A stretch of DNA of 64,000 bases. Source: Tomocerus qinae. Its lineage: Eukaryota; Arthropoda; Collembola; Entomobryomorpha; Tomoceridae. Shown in pieces: positions 25,601 through 39,011 of the stretch. Every line of letters starts with the position of its first letter. Position 1 is the stretch's first letter. A program made the translations under genes and the position numbers. The DNA lies in assembly GCA_020055645.1 (NCBI GenBank), contig JAECZT010000031.1, forward strand, positions 1 through 64,000, written 5' to 3'. Below the pieces are notes generated by a model. The model ran no database searches, was not told the origin of the DNA, and saw only the letters and a list, made by a program, of their open reading frames with translations.

Positions 25601-26870
25601 TGTTATATTACAAAAATTATTTTTCGCCTCGTACAAGCTCAAAAAAATGATTTTTTTCAAGTGTCTAGTGTTTATAAATGTTATATTACAAATGTGTTTG
25701 GTCCCCTCGTACAAGCTCAAAAAAATGATTTTTTTCAAGTGTCTAGGCTTTATAAATATTATATTACAAAAATTATTTTTCGCCTCGTACAAGCTCAAAA
25801 AAATGATTTTTTTCAAGTGTCTAGTCTTAATAAATGTTATATTACAAATGTTTTTGGTCCCCTCGTACAAGCTCAAAAAAATGATTTTTTTAAAGTGTCT
25901 AGTCTTTATAAATGTTATATTACAAAAATTATTTTTCCCCTTATACAAGTTCAAAAAAATGATTTTTTTCAAGTGTTTAGTCTTTATAAATGTTATATTA
26001 CAAAAATTATTTTTCGCCTCGTACAAGCTCAAAAAAATGATTTTTTTCAAGTGTCTAGTCTTAATAAATGTTATATTACAAATGTCTTTGGTCCCCTCGT
26101 ACAAGCTCAAAAAAATGATTTTTTTCAAGTGTCTAGTCTTTATAAATGTTATATTACAAAAATTATTTTTCCCCTTGTACAAGTTCAAAAAAATGATTTT
26201 TTTCAAGTGTTTAGTCTTCATAAATGTTATATTACAAAAATTATTTTTCGCCTCGTACAAGCTCAAAAAAATGATTTTTTTCAAGTGTCTAGTCTTTATA
26301 AATGTTATATTACAAATGTTTTTGGTCCCCTCGTACAAGCTCAAAAAATGATTTTTTTCAAGTGTCTAGTCTTTATAAATGTTATATTACAAAAAAATAT
26401 TTTTCGCCTCGTACAAGCTCAAAAAAGTGATTTTTTTCAAGTGTCTAGTCTTTATAAATGTTATGTTACAAAAATTATTAGTCCCCTCGTACAAGCTCAA
26501 AAAAATGATTTTTTTAAAGTGTCTAGTCTTTATAAATGTTATATTACAAAAAAATATTTTTCGCCTCGTCCAAGCTCAAAAAAATGATTTTTTTCAAGTG
26601 TCTAGTCTTTATAAATGTTATGTTACAAAAATTATTAGTCCCCTCGTACAAGCTCAAAAAAATGATTTTTTTCAAGTGTCTAGGCTTTATTAATGTTATG
26701 TTACAAAAATTATTAGTCCCCTCGTACAAGCTCAAAAAAAATGATTTTTTTCAAGTGTGTAGTCTTTATAAATGTTATATTACAAAAATTCTTTTTCGCC
26801 TCGTACAAGCTCAAAAAAATGATTTTTTTCAAGTGCCTAGTCTTTATAAATGTTATATTACAAATGTTTT
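22680..26870 (+). repeat. Re-used A module, four partial copies
   Basis: A module with CGTCCAAGCTC, GTTATGTTAC, TAGGCTTTATTAATG, GTGTGTAGTC and the GTGCCTAGTC tail starts near 23010, 24266, 25050 and 26534 (spacing about 1,256, 784 and 1,484 bp). The longest pair is 22680-23520 against 24720-25560, offset 2,040 bp (26 monomers). Irregular spacing suggests repeated unequal exchange rather than one clean tandem amplification. Confidence 0.7.
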
Positions 26871-27142
26871 TGGTCCCCTCGTACAAGCTCAAAAAAATGA
26901 TTTTTTTCAAGTGTCTAGGCTTTATTAATGTTATGTTACAAAAATTATTAGTCCCCTCGTACAAGCTCAAAAAAATGATTTTTTTCAAGTGTGTAGTCTT
27001 TATAAATGTTATATTACAAAAATTCTTTTTCGCCTCGTACAAGTTCAAAAAAATGATTTTTTTCAAGTGTCTAGTCTTTATAAATGTTATATTACAAAAA
27101 TTATTTTTCGCCTCGTACAAGCTCAAAAAAATGATTTTTTTC

Positions 27143-27152
27143 AAGGGGCTCT
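27143..27152 (+). repeat. Private tail insertion
   Basis: The junction normally reading CAAGTGTCTAGTC reads CAAGGGGCTCTAGTC, two bases longer and G-rich. I saw no second copy in the window, so it is a unique marker within the array. Confidence 0.7.
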
Positions 27153-29657
27153 AGTCTTTATAAATATTATATTACAAATGTTTTTGGTCCCCTCGTACAA
27201 GCTCAAAAAATGATTTTTTTCAAGTGTCTAGTCTTTATAAATGTTATATTACAAAAATTATTTTTCGCCTCGTACAAGTTCAAAAAAATGATTTTTTTCA
27301 AGTGTCTAGTCTTTATAAATGTTATATTACAAAAAAATATTTTTCGCCTCGTACAAGCTCAAAAAAATGATTTTTTTCAAGTGTCTAGTGTTTATAAATG
27401 TTATATTACAAATGTGTTTGGTCCCTTCGTACAAGCTCAAAAAAATGATTTTTTTCAAGTGTCTAGTCTTTATAAATGTTATATTACAAAAATTATTTTT
27501 CGCCTCGTACGAGCTTAAAAAAATGATTTTTTTCAAGTGTCTAGTCTTTATAAATGTTATATTACAAAAAAATATTTTTCGCCTAGTACAAGCTCAAAAA
27601 AATGATTTTTTTCAAGTGTCAAGTGTTTATAAATGTTATATTACAAATGTGTTTGGTCCCCTCGTACAAGCTCAAAAAAATGATTTTTTTAAAGTGTCTA
27701 GTCTTTATAAATGTTATATTACAAAAAATATTTTTCGCCTCGTACAAGCTCAAAAAAATGATTTTTTTCAAGTGTCTAGTTTTTATAAATGTTATATTAC
27801 AAATGTTTTTGGTCCCCTCGTACAAGCTCAAAAAAATGATTTTTTTCAAGTGTCTAGTCTTTATAAATGTTATATTACAAAAATTATTTTTCGCCTCGTA
27901 CAAGCTCAAAAAAATGATTTTTTTAAAGTGTCTAGTCTTTATAAATGTTATATAACAAAAAATTATTTTTCGCCTCGTACAACTTCAAAAAACTGATTTT
28001 TTTCAAGTGTCTAGTGTTTATAAATGTTATATTACAAATGTGTTTGGTCCCCTCGTACAAGCTCAAAAAAATGATTTTTTTCAAGTGTCTAGTCTTTATA
28101 AACGTTATATTACAAAAATTATTTTTCGCCTCGTACGAACTTAAAAAAATGATTTTTTTCAAGTGTCTAGTCTTTATAAATGTTATATTACAAAAAAATA
28201 TTTTTCGCCTCGTACAAGCTCAAAAAAATGATTTTTTTCAAGTGTCTAGTCTTTATAAATGTTGTTACAAAAATTATTAGTCCCCTCGTACAAGCTCAAA
28301 AAAATGATTTTTTTCAAGTGTCTAGGCTTTATAAATATTATATTACCAAAATTATTTTTCGCCTCGTATAAGCTCAAAAAAATGATTTTTTTCAAGTGTC
28401 TAGTCTTTATAAATGTTGTTACAAAAATTATTAGTCCCCTCGTACAAGCTCAAAAAAATGATTTTTTTCAAGTGTCTAGTGTTTATAAATGTTATATTAC
28501 AAATGTGTTTGGTCCCTTCGTACAAGCTCAAAAAAATGATTTTTTTCAAGTGTCTAGTCTTTATAAATGTTATATTACAAAAATTATTTTTCGCCTCGTA
28601 CGAGCTTAAAAAAATGATTTTTTTCAAGTGTCTAGTCTTTATAAATGTTATATTACAAAAAAATATTTTTCGCCTAGTACAAGCTCAAAAAAATGATTTT
28701 TTTCAAGTGTCAAGTGTTTATAAATGTTATATTACAAATGTGTTTGGTCCCCTCGTACAAGCTCAAAAAAATGATTTTTTCAAGTGTCTAGTCTTTATAA
28801 ATGTTATATTACAAAAATTATTTTTCGCCTCGTACAAGCTCAAAAAAAATGATTTTTTTCAAGTGTCTAGTCTTTATAAATGTTGTTACAAAAATTATTA
28901 GTCCCCTCGTACAAGCTCAAAAAAATGATTTTTTTCAAGTGTCTAGGCTTTATAAATATTATGTTACAAAAATTATTTTTCGCCTCGTATAAGCTCAAAA
29001 AATGATTTTTTTCAAGTGTCTAGTCTTTATAAATGTTGTTACAAAAATTATTAGTCCCCTCGTACAAGCTCAAAAAAATGATTTTTTTCAAGTGTCTAGT
29101 GTTTATAAATGTTATATTACAAATGTGTTTGGTCCCTTCGTACAAGCTCAAAAAAATGATTTTTTTCAAGTGTCTAGTCTTTATAAATGTTATATTACAA
29201 AAATTATTTTTCGCCTCGTACGAGCTTAAAAAAATGATTTTTTTCAAGTGTCTAGTCTTTATAAATGTTATATTACAAAAAATATTTTTCGCCTAGTACA
29301 AGCTCAAAAAAATGATTTTTTCAAGTGTCAAGTGTTTATAAATGTTATATTACAAATGTTTTTGGTCCCCTCGTACAAGCTCAAAAAAAATGATTTTTTT
29401 CAAGTGTCTAGTCTTTATAAATGTTATATTACAAAAAATATTTTTCGCCTCGTACAAGCTCAAAAAAATGATTTTTTTCAAGTGTCTAGTCTTTATAAAT
29501 GTTATATTACAAATGTTTTTGGTCCCCTCGTACAAGCTCAAAAAAATGATTTTTTTCAAGTGTCTAGTCTTTATAAATGTTATATTACAAAAATTATTTT
29601 TCGCCTCGTACAAGCTCAAAAAAATGATTTTTTTAAAGTGTCTAGTCTTTATAAATG

Positions 29658-32600
29658 TTATATAACAAAAAATTATTTTTCGCCTCGTACAACTTCAAAA
29701 AACTGATTTTTTTCAAGTGTCTAGTGTTTATAAATGTTATATTACAAATGTGTTTGGTCCCCTCGTACAAGCTCAAAAAAATGATTTTTTTCAAGTGTCT
29801 AGTCTTTATAAACGTTATATTACAAAAATTATTTTTCGCCTCGTACGAACTTAAAAAAATGATTTTTTTCAAGTGTCTAGTCTTTATAAATGTTATATTA
29901 CAAAAAAATATTTTTCGCCTCGTACAAGCTCAAAAAAATGATTTTTTTCAAGTGTCTAGTCTTTATAAACGTTATATTACAAAAATTATTTTTCGCCTCG
30001 TACGAACTTAAAAAAATGATTTTTTTCAAGTGTCTAGTCTTTATAAATGTTATATTACAAAAAAATATTTTTCGCGTCGTACAAGCTCAAAAAAATGATT
30101 TTTTTCAAGTGTCTAGTCTTTATAAATGTTGTTACAAAAATTATTAGTCCCCTCGTACAAGCTCAAAAAAATGATTTTTTCAAGTGTTTAGTCTTTATAA
30201 ATGTTATATAACAAAAAAATATTTTTCGCCTCGTACAACTTCAAAAAACTGATTTTTTTCAAGTGTCTAGTGTTTATAAATGTTATATTACAAATGTGTT
30301 TGGTCCACTCGTACAAGCTCAAAAAATTGATTTTTTTCAAGTGTCTAGTCTTTATAAACGTTATATTACAAAAATTATTTTTCGCCTCGTACGAACTTAA
30401 AAAAATGTGTTTTTTCAAGTGTCTAGTCTTTATAAATGTTATATTACAAAAAAATATTTTTCGCCTCGTACAAGCTCAAAAAAATGATTTTTTTCAAGTG
30501 TCTAGTCTTTATAAATGTTGTTACAAAAATTATTAGTCCCCTCGTACAAGCTCAAAAAAATGATTTTTTTCAAGTGTCTAGGCTTTATAAATATTATATT
30601 ACAAAAATTATTTTTCGCCTCGTATAAGCTCAAAAAAATGATTTTTTTCAAGTGTCTAGTCTTTATAAATGTTGTTACAAAAATTATTAGTCCCCTCGTA
30701 CAAGCTCAAAAAAATGATTTTTTTCAAGTGTCTAGGCTTTATTAATGTTATGTTACAAAAATTATTAGTCCCCTCATACAAGCTCAAAAAAAATGATTTT
30801 TTTCAAGTGTGTAGTCTTTATAAATGTTATATTACAAAAATTCTTTTTCGCCTCGTACAAGTTCAAAAAAATGATTTTTTTCAAGTGTTTAGTCTTTATA
30901 AATGTTATATAACAAAAATTATTTTTCGCCTCGTACAACTTCAAAAATTTGATTTTTTTCAAGTGCCTAGTCTTTATAAATGTTATATTACAAATGTTTT
31001 TGGTCCCCTCGTACAAGTTCAAAAAAATGATTTTTTTCAAGTGTTTAGTCTTTATAAATGTTATATAACAAAAAAATATTTTTCGCCTCGTACGAACTTA
31101 AAAAAATGATTTTTTTCAAGTGCCTAGTCTTTATAAATGTTATATTACAAATGTTTTTGGTCCCCTCGTACAAGCTCAAAAAAATGATTTTTTTCAAGTG
31201 TCTAGTCTTTATAAATGTTATATAACAAAAAAATATTTTTCGCCTCGTACAACTTCAAAAAACTGATTTTTTTCAAGTGTCTAGTGTTTATAAATGTTAT
31301 ATTACAAATGTGTTTGGTCCCTTCGTACAAGCTCAAAAAAATGATTTTTTTCAAGTGTCTAGTCTTTATAAATGTTATATTACAAAAATTATTTTTCGCC
31401 TCGTACGAGCTCAAAAAAATGATTTTTTCAAGTGTCTAGTCTTTATAAATGTTATATTACAAAAAAATATTTTTCGCCTAGTACAAGCTCAAAAAAATGA
31501 TTTTTTTCAAGTGTCAAGTGTTTATAAATGTTATATTACAAATGTGTTTGGTCCCCTCGTACAAGCTCAAAAAAATGATTTTTTTCAAGTGTCTAGTCTT
31601 TATAAATGTTATATTACAAAAAATATTTTTCGCCTCGTACAAGCTCAAAAAAATGATTTTTTTCAAGTGTCTAGTCTTTATAAATGTTATATTACAAATG
31701 TTTTTGGTCCCCTCGTACAAGCTCAAAAAAATGATTTTTTTCAAGTGTCTAGTCTTTATAAATGTTATATTACAAAAATTATTTTTCGCCTCGTACAAGC
31801 TCAAAAAAAATGATTTTTTTAAAGTGTCTAGTCTTTATAAATGTTATATAACAAAAAATTATTTTTCGCCTCGTACAACTTCAAAAAACTGATTTTTTTC
31901 AAGTGTCTAGTGTTTATAAATGTTATATTACAAATGTGTTTGGTCCCCTCGTACAAGCTCAAAAAAATGATTTTTTTCAAGTGTCTAGTCTTTATAAACG
32001 TTATATTACAAAAATTATTTTTCGCCTCGTACGAACTTAAAAAAATGATTTTTTTCAAGTGTCTAGTCTTTATAAATGTTATATTACAAAAAAATATTTT
32101 TCGCCTCGTACAAGCTCAAAAAAATGATTTTTTTCAAGTGTCTAGTCTTTATAAACGTTATATTACAAAAATTATTTTTCGCCTCGTACGAACTTAAAAA
32201 AATGATTTTTTTCAAGTGTCTAGTCTTTATAAATGTTATATTACAAAAAAATATTTTTCGCCTCGTACAAGCTCAAAAAAATGATTTTTTTCAAGTGTCT
32301 AGTCTTTATAAATGTTGTTACAAAAATTATTAGTCCCCTCGTACAAGCTCAAAAAAATGATTTTTTTCAAGTGTTTAGTCTTTATAAATGTTATATAACA
32401 AAAAAATATTTTTCGCCTCGTACAACTTCAAAAAACTGATTTTTTTCAAGTGTCTAGTGTTTATAAATGTTATATTACAAATGTGTTTGGTCCACTCGTA
32501 CAAGCTCAAAAAATTGATTTTTTTCAAGTGTCTAGTCTTTATAAACGTTATATTACAAAAATTATTTTTCGCCTCGTACGAACTTAAAAAAATGTGTTTT

Positions 32601-35600
32601 TTCAAGTGTCTAGTCTTTATAAATGTTATATTACAAAAAAATATTTTTCGCCTCGTACAAGCTCAAAAAAATGATTTTTTTCAAGTGTCTAGTCTTTATA
32701 AATGTTGTTACAAAAATTATTAGTCCCCTCGTACAAGCTCAAAAAAATGATTTTTTTCAAGTGTCTAGGCTTTATAAATATTATATTACAAAAATTATTT
32801 TTCGCCTCGTATAAGCTCAAAAAAATGATTTTTTTCAAGTGTCTAGTCTTTATAAATGTTGTTACAAAAATTATTAGTCCCCTCGTACAAGCTCAAAAAA
32901 ATGATTTTTTTCAAGTGTCTAGGCTTTATTAATGTTATGTTACAAAAATTATTAGTCCCCTCATACAAGCTCAAAAAAAATGATTTTTTTCAAGTGTGTA
33001 GTCTTTATAAATGTTATATTACAAAAATTCTTTTTCGCCTCGTACAAGTTCAAAAAAATGATTTTTTTCAAGTGTTTAGTCTTTATAAATGTTATATAAC
33101 AAAAAAATATTTTTCGCCTCGTACAACTTCAAAAATTTGATTTTTTTCAAGTGCCTAGTCTTTATAAATGTTATATTACAAATGTTTTTGGTCCCCTCGT
33201 ACAAGTTCAAAAAAATGATTTTTTTCAAGTGTTTAGTCTTTATAAATGTTATATAACAAAAAAATATTTTTCGCCTCGTACGAACTTAAAAAAATGATTT
33301 TTTTCAAGTGCCTAGTCTTTATAAATGTTATATTACAAATGTTTTTGGTCCCCTCGTACAAGCTCAAAAAAATGATTTTTTTCAAGTGTCTAGTCTTTAT
33401 AAATGTTATATAACAAAAAAATATTTTTCGCCTCGTACAACTTCAAAAAACTGATTTTTTTCAAGTGTCTAGTGTTTATAAATGTTATATTACAAATGTG
33501 TTTGGTCCCTTCGTACAAGCTCAAAAAAATGATTTTTTTTAAGTGTCTAGTCTTTATAAATGTTATATTACAAAAATTATTTTTCGCTTCGTACGAGCTT
33601 AAAAAAATGATTTTTTTCAAGTGTCTAGTCTTTATAAATGTTATATTACAAAAAATATTTTTCGCCTAGTACAAGCTCAAAAAAATGATTTTTTTCAAGT
33701 GTCAAGTGTTTATAAATGTTATATTACAAATGTGTTTGGTCCCCTCGTACAAGCTCAAAAAAATGATTTTTTTCAAGTGTCTAGTCTTTATAAATGTTAT
33801 ATTACAAAAAAATATTTTTCGCCTCGTACAAGCTCAAAAAAATGATTTTTTTCAAGTGTCTAGTCTTTATAAATGTTATATTACAAATGTTTTTGGTCCC
33901 CTCGTACAAGCTCAAAAAAATGATTTTTTCAAGTGTCTAGTCTTTATAAATGTTATATTACAAAAATTATTTTTCGCCTCGTACAAGCTCAAAAAAATGA
34001 TTTTTTTAAAGTGTCTAGTCTTTATAAATGTTATATAACAAAAAAATATTTTTCGCCTCGTACAACTTCAAAAACTGATTTTTTTCAAGTGTCTAGTGTT
34101 TATAAATGTTATATTACAAATGTGTTTGGTCCCCTCGTACAAGCTCAAAAAAATGATTTTTTTCAAGTGTCTAGTCTTTATAAACGTTATATTACAAAAA
34201 TTATTTTTCGCCTCGTACGAACTTAAAAAAATGATTTTTTTCAAGTGTCTAGTCTTTATAAATGTTATATTACAAAAAAATATTTTTCGCCTCGTACAAG
34301 CTCAAAAAAATGATTTTTTTCAAGTGTCTAGTCTTTATAAATGTTGTTACAAAAATTATTAGTCCCCTCGTACAAGCTCAAAAAAATGATTTTTTTCAAG
34401 TGTTTAGTCTTTATAAATGTTATATAACAAAAAAATATTTTTCGCCTCGTACAACTTCAAAAAACTGATTTTTTTCAAGTGTCTAGTGTTTATAAATGTT
34501 ATATTACAAATGTGTTTGGTCCACTCGTACAAGCTCAAAAAATTGATTTTTTCAAGTGTCTAGTCTTTATAACCGTTATATTACAAAAATTATTTTTCGC
34601 CTCGTACGAACTTAAAAAAATGTGTTTTTTCAAGTGTCTAGTCTTTATAAATGTTATATTACAAAAAAATATTTTTCGCCTCGTACAAGCTCAAAAAAAT
34701 GATTTTTTTCAAGTGTCTAGTCTTTATAAATGTTGTTACAAAAATTATTAGTCCCCTCGTACAAGCTCAAAAAATGATTTTTTTCAAGTGTCTAGGCTTT
34801 ATAAATATTATATTACAAAAATTATTTTTCGCCTCGTATAAGCTCAAAAAAATGATTTTTTTCAAGTGTCTAGTCTTTATAAATGTTGTTACAAAAATTA
34901 TTAGTCCCCTCGTACAAGCTCAAAAAAATGATTTTTTTCAAGTGTCTAGGCTTTATTAATGTTATGTTACAAAAATTATTAGTCCCCTCATACAAGCTCA
35001 AAAAAAATGATTTTTTTCAAGTGTGTAGTCTTTATAAATGTTATATTACAAAAATTCTTTTTCGCCTCGTACAAGTTCAAAAAAATGATTTTTTTCAAGT
35101 GTTTAGTCTTTATAAATGTTATATAACAAAAAAATATTTTTCGCCTCGTACAACTTCAAAAATTTGATTTTTTTCAAGTGCCTAGTATTTATAAATGTTA
35201 TATTACAAATGTTTTTGGTCCCCTCGTACAAGTTCAAAAAAATGATTTTTTTCAAGTGTTTAGTCTTTATAAATGTTATATAACAAAAAAATATTTTTCC
35301 CCTCGTACGAACTTAAAAAAATGATTTTTTTCAAGTGCCTAGTCTTTATAAATGTTATATTACAAATGTTTTTGGTCCCCTCGTACAAGCTCAAAAAAAT
35401 GATTTTTTTCAAGTGTCTAGTCTTTATAAATGTTATATAACAAAAAAATATTTTTCGCCTCGTACAACTTCAAAAAACTGATTTTTTTCAAGTGTCTAGT
35501 GTTTATAAATGTTATATTACAAATGTGTTTGGTCCCTTCGTACAAGCTCAAAAAAATGATTTTTTTTAAGTGTCTAGTCTTTATAAATGTTATATTACAA

Positions 35601-36058
35601 AAATTATTTTTCGCTTCGTACGAGCTTAAAAAAATGATTTTTTTCAAGTGTCTAGTCTTTATAAATGTTATATTACAAAAAAATATTTTTCGCCTAGTAC
35701 AAGCTCAAAAAAATGATTTTTTTCAAGTGTCAAGTGTTTATAAATGTTATATTACAAATGTGTTTGGTCCCCTCGTACAAGCTCAAAAAAATGATTTTTT
35801 TCAAGTGTCTAGTCTTTATAAATGTTATATTACAAAAAATATTTTTCGCCTCGTACAAGCTCAAAAAAATGATTTTTTTCAAGTGTCTAGTCTTTATAAA
35901 TGTTATATTACAAATGTTTTTGGTCCCCTCGTACAAGCTCAAAAAAATGATTTTTTTCAAGTGTCTAGTCTTTATAAATGTTATATTACAAAAATTATTT
36001 TTCGCCTCGTACAAGCTCAAAAAAATGATTTTTTTAAAGTGTCTAGTCTTTATAAATG
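29658..36058 (+). repeat. About 2.1-kb A subunits x3 in super-repeat copy 1
   Basis: Three tandem subunits start at the TTATATAAC link at 29658, 31844 and 34031, ending at the next such link at 36059. Lengths are 2,186, 2,187 and 2,028 bp (28, 28 and 26 monomers). The third lacks a two-monomer AAACGTT/CGTACGAAC pair near its start. Each carries GTCCACTC, the AATGTGTTTTTTC core variant, a TATAAGCTC core and CCCTCATACA in the same order. Confidence 0.8.
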
Positions 36059-39011
36059 TTATATAACAAAAAAATATTTTTCGCCTCGTACAACTTCAAA
36101 AACTGATTTTTTTCAAGTGTCTAGTGTTTATAAATGTTATATTACAAATGTGTTTGGTCCCCTCGTACAAGCTCAAAAAAATGATTTTTTTCAAGTGTCT
36201 AGTCTTTATAAATGTTATATAACAAAAAAATATTTTTCGCCTCGTACGAACTTAAAAAAATGATTTTTTTCAAGTGTCTAGTCTTTATAAATGTTGTTAC
36301 AAAAATTATTAGTCCCCTCGTACAAGCTCAAAAAAATGATTTTTTTCAAGTGTCTAGTCTTTATAAATGTTATATTACAAAAATTATTTTTCCCCCCGTA
36401 CAAGTTCAAAAAAATGATTTTTTTCAAGTGTTTAGTCTTTATAAATGTTATATAACAAAAAAATATTTTTCGCCTCGTACAACTTCAAAAAACTGATTTT
36501 TTTCAAGTGTCTAGTGTTTATAAATGTTATATTACAAATGTGTTTGGTCCCTTCGTACAAGCTCAAAAAAATGATTTTTTCAAGTGTCTAGTCTTTATAA
36601 ATGTTATATTACAAAAATTATTTTTCGCCTCGTACGAGCTTAAAAAAATGATTTTTTTCAAGTGTCTAGTCTTTATAAATGTTATATTACAAAAAAATAT
36701 TTTTCGCCTAGTACAAGCTCAAAAAAATGATTTTTTTCAAGTGTCAAGTGTTTATAAATGTTATATTACAAATGTGTTTGGTCCCCTCGTACAAGCTCAA
36801 AAAAATGATTTTTTTCAAGTGTCTAGTCTTTATAAATGTTATATTACAAAAAATATTTTTCGCCTCGTACAAGCTCAAAAAAATGATTTTTTTCAAGTGT
36901 CTAGTCTTTATAAATGTTGTTACAAAAATTATTAGTCCCCTCGTACAAGCTCAAAAAAATGATTTTTTTCAAGTGTCAAGTGTTTATAAATGTTATATTA
37001 CAAATGTTTTTGGTCCCCTCGTACAAGCTCAAAAAAATGATTTTTTTCAAGTGTCTAGTCTTTATAAATGTTATATTACAAAAATTATTTTTCGCCTCGT
37101 ACAAGCTCAAAAAAATGATTTTTTTAAAGTGTCTAGTCTTTATAAATGTTATATAACAAAAAAATATTTTTCGCCTCGTACAACTTCAAAAAACTGATTT
37201 TTTTCAAGTGTCTAGTGTTTATAAATGTTATATTACAAATGTGTTTGGTCCCCTCGTACAAGCTCAAAAAAATGATTTTTTTCAAGTGTCTAGTCTTTAT
37301 AAACGTTATATTACAAAAATCATTTTTCGCCTCGTACGAGCTTAAAAAAATGATTTTTTTCAAGTGTCTAGTCTTTATAAATGTTATATTACAAAAAAAT
37401 ATTTTTCGCCTCGTACAAGCTCAAAAAAATGATTTTTTTCAAGTGTCTAGTCTTTATTAATGTTATATTACTAAGGTTTTTGGTCTCCTCGTACAAGCTC
37501 AAAAAAATGATTTTTTAAAGTGTCTAGTCTTCATTAATGTTATATTACTAAGGTTTTTGGTCTCCTCGTACAAGCTCAAAAAAATGATTTTTTCCAAGTG
37601 GTTCTCTAAATAGACGTTATATTACTAAGGTTTTTGGTCTCCTCGTACAAGCTCAAAAAAATGATTTTTTTCAAGTGGTTGTCTAAATAGACGTTATATT
37701 ACTAAGGTTTTTGGTCTCCTCGTACAAGGTCAAAAAAATGATTTTTTTCAAGCGGTTCTCTAAATAGACGTTATATTACTAAGGTTTTTGGTCTCCTCGT
37801 ACAAGCTCAAAAAAATGATTTTTTTAAAGTGTCTAGTCTTCATTAATGTTATATTACTAAGGTTTTTGGTCTCCTCGCACAAGCTCAAAAAAATGATTTT
37901 TTCCAAGTGGTTCTCTAAATAGACGTTATATTACTAAGGTTTTTGGTCTCCTCGTACAAGCTCAAAAAGTTGAATTTTTTCAATTGTTTTTTTAATAAAC
38001 GTTATATTACTAAGGTTTTTGGTCTCCTCGTACAAGCTCAAAAAAATGATTTTTTCCAAGTGGTTCTATAAATAGACGTTATATTACTAAGGTTTTTGGT
38101 CTCCTCGTACAAGCTCAAAAAAATGATTTTTTTCAAGTGTCTAGTCTTCATTAATGTTATATTACTAAGGTTTTTGGTCTCCTCGTACAAGCTCAAAAAA
38201 AATGATTTTTTTCAAGTGTCTAGTCTTTATTAATGTTATATTACTAAGGTTTATGGTCTCCTCGTACAAGCTCAAAAAAATGATTTTTTTCAAGTGGTTC
38301 TCTAAATAGACGTTATATTACTAAGGTTTTTGTTCTCCTCGTACAACCTCAAAAAAATGATTTTTTTCAAGTGGTTGTCTAAATAGACGTTATATTACTA
38401 AGGTTTTTGGTCTCCTCGTACAAGCTCAAAAAAATGATTTTTTTTAAGCGGTTCTCTAAATAGACGTTATATTACTAAGGTTTTTGGTCTCCTCGTACAA
38501 GCTCAAAAAAATGATTTTTTTAAAGTGTCTAGTCTTCATTAATGTTATATTACTAAGGTTTTTGGTCTCCTCGCACAAGCTCAAAAAAATGATTTTTTCC
38601 AAGTGGTTCTCTAAATAGACGTTATATTACTAAGGTTTTTGGTCTCCTCGTACAAGCTCAAAAAGTTGAATTTTTTCAATTGTTTTTTTAATAAACGTTA
38701 TATTACTAAGGTTTTTGGTCTCCTCGTACAAGCTCAAAAAAATGATTTTTTCCAAGTGGTTCTATAAATAGACGTTATATTACTAAGGTTTTTGGTCTCC
38801 TCGTACAAGCTCAAAAAATGATTTTTTTAAAGTGTGTAGTCTTCATTAATGTTATATTACTAAGGTTTTTGGTCTCCTCGTACAAGCTCAAAAAAATGAT
38901 TTTTTCCAAGTGGTTCTCTAAATAGACGTTATGTTACTAAGGTTTTTGGTCTCATCGTACAAGCTCAAAAAAATGATTTTTTTCAAGTGTCTAGTCTTTA
39001 TAAATGTTATA
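35986..39011 (+). repeat. 3,025-bp A19+B20 composite unit, first copy
   Basis: Nineteen A monomers (35986-37467) plus twenty B monomers (37468-39011). The A part is repeated at 39012-40492 and the start of the B part at 40493 onward, offset 3,025 bp, with the same order of rare variants (GTTGTTAC at 36294/39318, GTCAAGTGTTT monomers, CGTACGAGC near the end). In the second copy the B part does not switch back to A but extends to 38 monomers. Confidence 0.83.
37468..39011 (+). repeat. Satellite family B, block B1 (20 monomers)
   Basis: Monomers of 77 bp with head TTACTAAGGTTTTTGG, CTCC before the shared core, and tail GTTCTCTAAATAGACG or an AAAGTGTCTAGTCTTCATT alternative. Two nine-monomer HOR units plus extras: GTTGAATTTTTTCAATTG marks them at about 37968 and 38663. 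The last monomer has CTCATCGTAC and an A-type tail leading back into A. Confidence 0.93.

Larger units (their letters stand above)
15300..29500 (+). repeat. A1 right zone with a new monomer variant set
   Basis: Several variants absent from the first 15 kb appear here and stay common: the 3-bp-shorter GTTGTTACAAAAATTATTAG link/head (first near 15756), CGTACGAACTT or CGTACGAGCTT in the core (first near 15627), TTATATAAC links (first near 17785), and ACAACTTCAAAAAACTGA cores (first near 17815). The zone is otherwise normal family A. It looks like an independently amplified sub-array joined to the older-looking left zone. Confidence 0.75.
1..37467 (+). repeat. Satellite family A, block A1 (about 480 monomers of 75-79 bp)
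   Basis: Uninterrupted head-to-tail array. A reference monomer is 55-132 (78 bp, 19 G/C). Parts in order: variable head starting TTACAAA, core CTCGTACAAGCTC + A7-TGA-T7 + CAAGTG, tail TCTAGTCTTTATAAATG, link TTATA. Heads come in interchangeable types: AAAAATTATTTTTCGCC (78-bp monomer), AAAAAAATATTTTTCGCC (79 bp), AAATGTTTTTGGTCCCC with TGTC/TGTG subtypes, AAAAATTATTAGTCCCC, and AAAAATTCTTTTTCGCC. Variants travel in linked sets: AGTGTTTATAAATG precedes the TGTGTTTGG head, GTGTGTAGTC precedes the TTCTTTTT head, and TAGGCTTTATAAATATT is followed by the TTATTTTT head. No inverted monomer or unique insert was seen. The block continues beyond the left edge. Confidence 0.97.
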
